From: Lucinisca nassula
Taxonomy: Eukaryota; Mollusca; Bivalvia; Lucinida; Lucinidae
DNA length: 64,000 nucleotides
Reading direction: 5' to 3'
Assembly: GCA_963580285.1 (NCBI GenBank)
Contig: OY757026.1
Coordinates: 65,721,396 to 65,785,395 of the forward strand
Shown here: piece after piece, positions 58,761 to 64,000 of the stretch
Layout: each line of letters opens with the position of its first letter
Numbering within the stretch: position 1 is the stretch's first letter
The notes under the pieces: model-generated
Database searches by the model: none
Seen by the model: only the letters and a program-made list of their open reading frames with translations
What the model was told of the DNA's origin: nothing
Translations under genes and position numbers: made by a program

Positions 58761-59099
58761 ACATATTTATCTTGTCAGTTTGACGGTGTCACGATATTTC
58801 TTTTCGAGGTTTAATCCATTATCTATTTGTTAATTTAATTAATTCATCTCGTCATTTTGACGGAGTCACGACATTTATGTGTAGAAGTTTTATCTTTATA
58901 TCCTTCATTCTTATGCACTTGCGTATGTAACGCGACATCTGAGAGCGACAAATTATTCTGCGATATACTGTCGGAAACCCGACGTCATCGCGCGACGTCG
59001 CTTTTCATTGGCTGGCATTTGGTTTTACGCAGCTCGCAGCGATTACCGCTATGCGCAAAATAGTACATGTTTTAACAAAACAAGTAAATAAGTGCATTA

Positions 59100-59258
59100 T
59101 AATGGAGATAACTTTAATGAAAATTGTCATTTAGGGAGGTAAGTCGTCGGTTTTACGGTCGCAAATTACGTTTTACGGCTCCGCTGACGCGTCGCCGTAA
59201 AACGAAATTTCCAACTGTAAAACCTCCGATTAACAAATGACAATTTTCAATACCGTTA
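59100..59258. repeat. Hairpin element, AATGAAAATTGTCATTT arms
   Basis: AATGAAAATTGTCATTTAGG ... CGTTTTACGGC pairs with GCCGTAAAACG ... AAATGACAATTTTCAATACC, about 155 bp. It directly abuts the palindromic-unit array element. Confidence 0.82.
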
Positions 59259-59259
59259 C

Positions 59260-59882
59260 CTATGGAACCCGGGAAGGGACATTCAATTTTATTTTTAATA
59301 TGTTGTGCGAACTATATATTAAGTTTTGCGAAAAAAATATTTTCTTGTGCACACAAGATAATATGTTGTGCGCACAAGATATTATCTTGGGTGGACAACA
59401 AAATTTATCTTGTGCGGACAATATATTATCTTGTGCGCACAATATATTATCTTGTTCGCAAAACGTATCTTGTTTGCACAACATAGATCTTTGGAAGTTG
59501 TGCAAACAATATATTATGTTGTCCGCAGAAGATATTAAGTTGTGCGCACAAGGTATTATGTTGTCTGCACAAGATCTATGTTGTGCAAACAAGATAATAT
59601 ATTGTGTGAACAAGATAATAACTTGTGCGCACAAGATAATATCTTGTGCGCACAAGATATTATGTTGTGCGAACAAGACAATAAGTTGTGTGCACATGAT
59701 ATGTTGTCTGCACAAAATATATATTGTGCAAACAAGATAATATCTTGTGCAAACAAGAAATTAAGTTGTGCGAACAATATATTCTTGTTCGCACAACTTT
59801 CTAATATTTTGTTCGTACAAGATATTATCTTGTTCACACAACATATTAAAATAAATTACATGTCCCTTCCAGGGTTCCGTAG
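59260..59882. mobile_element. MITE with array of palindromic 21-bp units
   Basis: Outer inverted repeats of about 48 bp: GGAACCCGGGAAGGGACATT against the reverse of TGTCCCTTCCAGGGTTCC, then TTAATATGTTGTGCGAAC against GTTCACACAACATATTAA. Between them about 24 units of TTGTGCGCACAAGATAATAT type, each itself palindromic. Because the unit is self-complementary, long open frames appear on both strands (167 and 151 codons); these are not genes. Confidence 0.88.
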
Positions 59883-61039
59883 ATTGCCCCTAAGTAATTT
59901 CGATTTATTCTGTCCCATGGATTGGTTTCTCGGTAAAGGAATGTAAATGAGCTTGATGGTCCCATCACGGCCCATAGCCATTAAGTTCACCGTACTACAC
60001 ATTTATTGAGCAGGCTGGGGCCTCGTAAAACCAGATTAAACCCGCGGTATTACTGGTTTCATTTGTTTTATGTTCGATGCAGTTCAATTCAATTCACTTA
60101 GTTCAGTAAAGGTAAATGCGTCGCCACCTTTTGTACCTTCAAAGCTGTTAGTCTCAAACGTTCACATTTAAATATAATATCAATTATCCGCCAATAATAA
60201 TTATTTACAACTGCCATTCTTGGAACAGCAAAATGAGTAGAGCGGCCACAAAAGGCAGGCACTTGTCGAATCAGGACCCCGGCTTAGAATAAGAAATCTC
60301 CAGACCAAAATCTTCTGCACAGTGCATAGTTTCACTAATGAACATGTTTGGAAGCATAACTTGCCAAATGCATAAAACATTAAAACTACCGGTAATATAT
60401 GCACGGGTATGGTGAAAGCATAGGCCTACTATTAAATACATATAATTGCAGGAAAACTAGACAAAACGAATCATAAGTTATCCAGATTTATACATTTTGT
60501 AAATGTTGCGTTTACTTGCGTGCAATTTTGTATCGAGTGAATGTATATCGCAGATACTAAGGAAATTGTACAAACCTGGCATAACGATAGCATGGAAGAC
60601 TCGGGGTTCGTACTCGTGTCTGATAAACTCTTTGAATGTCATCTTAGCTTTCTCTTCTTTGTCAAAACCCTCTGGAGAATAAACAAACAATCATGATATA
60701 GTTTATCAACGACCTTTGAGAGTTCAAAGTGTAAGCGAGACGAGTCCATTCCAGACTATACCGTTATAATTACCATTACCGTAGCGTCGTTACCTGTTGA
60801 CAACAGTGGGCAATGCTTAATAACAAAAACATTCGCTGACACCAGTGTCAACTTATCATCCGACAACAGTACATTGTGATGGCAATCCATTCTACTATTT
60901 GTTTTGAAAACTAGGTATCTTATATCCGATATCTTACATGTACCTGGGCAGGCTTATACGTAAGCGGTTAACAAGTACGCTATACAGTTATTTCATGGCC
61001 GTTTGGAGTATAGTCAAAACTACATCTATTGCCTGACGG
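59883..61039. other. Intron around exon 1, no other gene firm
   Basis: Apart from exon 1 (60576-60671), only a fragment of SINE D (CCTGGGCAGGCTTATACGTA at 60942) and a weak upstream exon candidate (60786-60890) were noticed. Confidence 0.5.
60576..60671 (-). CDS. DPP-family exon 1 of those seen (start of propeller, TFKEF)
   Basis: The 96-bp exon carries two leading bases of a split codon, 31 codons and one trailing base. Acceptor reads TTATTCTCCAG, donor CCAG/GTTTGT. The peptide begins GFDKEEKAKMTFKEFI and ends AIVMP. It corresponds to the family segment just outside the membrane, where a Thr-hydrophobic-x-Asp/Glu-Phe/Tyr-Leu/Ile motif is followed by a basic stretch and then the first propeller strand. 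The trailing G joins AG of the next exon to make Glu. The preceding (membrane anchor) exon was not identified; a weak candidate at about 60786-60890 is discussed in the findings. Confidence 0.78.
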
Positions 61040-61330
61040 CTCGATGCACTATTGCCCGAGGCCAAATGCCAGAAATAATATGAGCCCCGCCAAGCGAATT
61101 TGTGTCATCGAGCATTCCGTCATGACAAATTTTAACTGCGCATGCCCAGCCAATCAGAGGGGCCAGGAATATGGCTTTCTGCCTGAAGGTTCTTCTTGAT
61201 CCACTGCTTGTATGAGCGAGCAGGGTAGGTTCTGGCGAGACTGCACGGATGCGCAGGCTCGCCTGAACCTTCGCTGCTCGCATAGGCGATAAGTACCAAA
61301 AACGCTTGACGGGGCCCATATGTACAGATT
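61040..61330. repeat. Dispersed repeat with GCGCAGGCTCGCC motif
   Basis: GCCTGACGGCTCGATGCACT, CTGCGCATGCCCAGCCAATC, CGAGACTGCACGGATGCGCA and CTTCGCTGCTCGCATAGGCG. The last two form an imperfect inverted repeat with GCGAGCAGGGTAGGTTCTGG. Open frames on the minus strand here are by-products. Confidence 0.6.
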
Positions 61331-61395
61331 AGGTAAAAGAAACTGCAGGAAGAGTACTTCAGACAAAACGACAAACAAATCCACAGTACCGAGGA

Positions 61396-61555
61396 GTGAG
61401 TGTTCGAGTTTTACATCCTATCAGTAGCTAAGGTCATACGGAGACGGGACCTGGGTTTAAAGACTCATTCAAAAGTCTGGAGAAGCCCGGGATCGATCCA
61501 GCGATCCCTGTTTTACAAGGCGAGTAGCATAACCATCACGGAGGCTTCTAAACAC
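61396..61555 (-). repeat. tRNA-derived SINE B, inverted copy
   Basis: On the minus strand AGAAGCCTCCGTGATGGTTA is the head and GATCGCTGGATCGATCCCGG the B-box region. About 160 bp, closely matching 58597-58760. Confidence 0.9.
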
Positions 61556-61619
61556 AGTACCGAGGAGCAATAGTTTTGATATTTACACAAGGTGCGATTT
61601 TGATAATTACTCAATTGTT

Positions 61620-61918
61620 TTGTTTGAACTTAGGTTTAACGTCCCCTCCAACACTACGTAAGTCATTTTGGAGACGTTGCTTCCAATTTTGTGGGACTTT
61701 TACCCGACAATGGGATTAAATGACACCTCAAGTCCTGCCGCCCAATGAAACAAAAAATGCGTTTATGCACTGGACAGTCTGACTCACAACGCTTTGCCTG
61801 GCCAGGCTTAGGCCCTCTAAGTTTACCAGGACTCGAGTGTGGTCAGTTGCAGCTCTGCGGGGAAGCATCATGCAGCCCAATCTATTTCTCCAAGCCCTGT
61901 TGGGCGAGGGCGAAGATA
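61620..61918 (-). repeat. SINE-like repeat A
   Basis: TTTGAACTTAGGTTTAACGT to CCAAGCCCTGTTGGGCGAGG; more diverged than the other copies. Confidence 0.8.
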
Positions 61919-62375
61919 GTTACCCAATCTACTATATAAAGTCCCGTAGTGGGTAGGGGGCTTACTCTTGCTTGTCAACTTGGTACCGATGCTCGAACAA
62001 AAAAAAAAACGCTGTCATCATTTAGGATAGTAAAACGGTATTTTAGTGGGAAAAGCGTGTGTTTTCCCGCGTCTGCTTAAAACATTGTGATTAGGGTGTA
62101 AAATGAAATCTGGTGATCATTGTATCGGGCTGGGTATGGGCCCGAGAATCAGGCAATGGGCTTTACCCGAAACGACTTCGGAAAGTAGTTTTACCTTCCC
62201 AACTTTTATACCGTTTTGAATGGTATCCTGATTTAATCCCCTAGAAAAGTAAGAATATGTATTCAAAGCCAGGAACAATCACTTCTACCATCGCCCGGTC
62301 GGCGGAATTGATGGAAAATTTCTTCAACAGTATGTATTTTTAAGATAGTGTTGTTTATATTAATTTTTTCATGTC

Positions 62376-62645
62376 CATCACGAAAACCCGCCTATATAAT
62401 TTTGACCCCCTTGAACCCCACTTTTATATAGTAAAACTGGGGTTTACAGGGGTAAACCTTATTTTTCTTATTTCTGCTCTAAAATATAGATTGTGGGTAC
62501 TCGTTAAAATCGCTTCGAGGCGATTTTAACGAGTACCCACAATCTATATTTTAGAGCAGAAATAAGAAAACTATCAAATTTTTTCATCTTAAATTTTTCA
62601 TTTTTTCGGCGATAAAGGTTACAATGTAGGCACGTTTTCGTAATG
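62376..62645. mobile_element. Hairpin MITE A, complete
   Basis: CATCACGAAAACCCGCCTAT to AGGCACGTTTTCGTAATG. Core ACTCGTTAAAATCGCTTCGA/GGCGATTTTAACGAGT; both arms carry matching G-to-A type changes relative to the family. Confidence 0.93.
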
Positions 62646-62815
62646 CAATAATTGGTGCTCAGTATTAAATCGTCTATTTGTTAAACATTTTGTGGAATAC
62701 CTGTAACTGGCCTAGACTTTTATATACAGAATGACATAGAATCTTTCATCACTACTACACCATAAAAAGTTTGTGGTGGCATTATACAAATGTAGCATTT
62801 AAACAGAGCGAGTAT

Positions 62816-63052
62816 TTTAACCCTTGACCTGCTGAATATTTATATATGCCACACCCACTACCGATTATCAACCAATCAGATTACTTGATGCAAATCATTG
62901 CGACAAATTCAGAAACTGAATGACAAACAATGAAGATCATGATCAGATGGCTTCTTCAGAAGCCTCAGATGGCTTCTTCAGAAGCCATCTGATCTGGATC
63001 TTCATTGTTTGAAAGAAAAGCAATATCCGGGCTCGGCAGGACAAGGGTTAAA
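62816..63052. mobile_element. Palindromic MITE, AACCCTTATC family, copy 2
   Basis: AACCCTTGACCTGCTGAATA to GGCAGGACAAGGGTT. The TCAGATGGCTTCTTCAGAAG unit is tandemly repeated in the centre. Confidence 0.85.
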
Positions 63053-63054
63053 AG

Positions 63055-63190
63055 TTCTGAGAAAAGGGTAATCCTTTGGAAGAAGGAGTACAGCACAGAA
63101 CTGAAAATTATGGCGTGTACAGGATTTTTCTTGGCCAGACTAGCTAGTTTCGGCCAATTAGGCCTCATCAGTGACCCTAAAATATTGCCC
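63055..63190 (+). repeat. Repeat E
   Basis: GAAAAGGGTAATCCTTTGGA, GGCCAGACTAGCTAGTTTCG and CAATTAGGCCTCATCAGTGA. Confidence 0.82.
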
Positions 63191-63293
63191 AAATTCCGCA
63201 AGTCTGAGGTGGAAAGGGTGCTGTTTCTTACTACACAGTGAAAAGGGGGGGGGGGGACTTTCTAAGAGAACACACTGAAAAGGGTTACCTTTT

Positions 63294-63500
63294 AACCCTT
63301 ATCTTGCTGAATATTCATTTAAGCCACACCCATTTCTGTCTATCAACCAATCAAATTACTTGATGTAATTTATTGCTACAAATTCATAAACTGAATGCCA
63401 AACGGTGTAGATCCTGATCAGATGGCTTCTTCAGAAGCCATCTGATCTGGATCTACACTTTTGCAAAGCTAGGGGTGTCGTGAATAACACGATAAGGGTT
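63294..63500. mobile_element. Palindromic MITE, AACCCTTATC family, copy 3
   Basis: AACCCTTATCTTGCTGAATA to ACACGATAAGGGTT, with the perfect hairpin GATCAGATGGCTTC/TTCAGAAGCCATCTGATC. Confidence 0.9.
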
Positions 63501-63514
63501 AATATAGTTTATAT

Positions 63515-63700
63515 TTTCTTGTCCTTTGGGATCATTGATTCCATTGTGGAAGTTCGAAAATATTTGAGGGTCACTGATGAGGCCTAATTGGCCGAAACTA
63601 GCTAGTCTGGCCCAGAAAACATGCACACTCCATATTTGCCAGTTCTGTGGTGTATTCCTTGCTTTCAAACGATAACCCTTTTATAGAACATATTTAAAGA
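63515..63700 (-). repeat. Repeat E, inverted
   Basis: TGGGATCATTGATTCCATTG, GAGGGTCACTGATGAGGCCT and TTGGCCGAAACTAGCTAGTC; ends GATAACCCTTTTATAGAACA. Confidence 0.85.
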
Positions 63701-63895
63701 AAACACAGTAATTAGGGTATCACTTTTTTGTATTTCGAACTATGCTTCGCAATGCTTTGTTCAAACATCGGTACCAATTGAACATGAAGCCCACCATTAC
63801 CCTTTGGTGTCGTGGACGATCTGAGGCACTAAGTCCCGGACAATTCACCATATTTGCATTATTTGCTGGCGCCCAGATTACCCATTGTCAATATT

Positions 63896-63962
63896 GGAAA
63901 AACAGGTAACCAGACCCCCCCTGACCTTTCAAGGTCAGGGGGATCTGGTTACCTGTTTTTCC
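63896..63962. repeat. Perfect-arm hairpin near window end
   Basis: GGAAAAACAGGTAACCAGA pairs with TCTGGTTACCTGTTTTTCC; inside, CCCCCTGACCTT pairs with AAGGTCAGGGGG. The loop is nearly absent. Confidence 0.92.
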
Positions 63963-64000
63963 AACTCTGATAACCTTCAGACTAGGAACCAGCAGATAAT

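Noticed and set aside
59237..59740. 167-codon plus-strand and 151-codon minus-strand open frames, Cys-rich
   Set aside because: Both arise from tandem self-complementary 21-bp units; identical periodic composition on both strands shows they are repeat artefacts.
61026..61384. Minus-strand frames of 76-97 codons (ARTYPARSYKQWIKK and similar)
   Set aside because: They lie in a dispersed repeat and occur in several overlapping frames; no start or splice context.

Overview
This window is gene-poor, repeat-saturated animal DNA. It has small GT-AG exons in long introns, dozens of hairpin MITEs, tRNA-derived SINEs with CAAA tails, Penelope-like and LINE retroelements, and a bivalve-type satellite-bearing element with an ACGG microsatellite. 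I think it comes from a marine bivalve mollusc, perhaps a heterodont clam. That is inference from repeat character; nothing in the window fixes the species.

The only host gene I can support runs on the minus strand across almost the whole window. Twelve short exons (60576-60671, 53114-53211, 40748-40822, 34925-34977, 24601-24676, 20224-20356, 18591-18751, 10403-10497, 8844-8967, 6519-6557, 4430-4549, 75-166) join in phase with consensus splice sites. Together they encode the beta-propeller of a membrane dipeptidyl peptidase of family S9B (DPP4/FAP/DPP6/DPP10). The N-terminal membrane anchor lies beyond the right end or was not found. The alpha/beta-hydrolase domain with its catalytic Ser-Asp-His lies beyond the left end. 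About 60 kb of intron is therefore carried between exons of 39-161 bp, and everything else here is intronic cargo.

Layout of the cargo. 0-11 kb: exons 7 onward of the propeller, SINEs, and fragments of a Penelope-like element (PLE) 3' tail. 11.7-15.3 kb: a nearly full but decayed PLE whose GIY-YIG endonuclease is encoded upstream of the reverse transcriptase (permuted order). 16-26 kb: dense MITEs, SINEs and an internally deleted mariner. 26.4-29.3 kb: a 5'-truncated LINE inserted in a MITE. 30.2-31.8 kb: a small LTR element with a coding-like 42-bp minisatellite, also inserted in a MITE. 31.8-40.6 kb: PLE tails, hairpin elements and MITEs. 41.43-52.16 kb: a Polinton/Maverick-type element with about 2.6-kb terminal inverted repeats, 5'-AG termini and a 6-bp CATAGG target duplication, holding one intact 445-codon packaging-ATPase ORF; its left arm is split by a 3.6-kb satellite-bearing (pearl/Helentron-like) element. 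52-64 kb: a second copy of that satellite element, SINEs, an unusual array of palindromic 21-bp units, and more hairpins.

The main finds are the hidden DPP-family gene, the single-gene Polinton derivative with very long TIRs, the permuted PLE and its swarm of solo 3' tails, and layered insertions that give a relative order of events. No tRNA, rRNA or CRISPR was seen.
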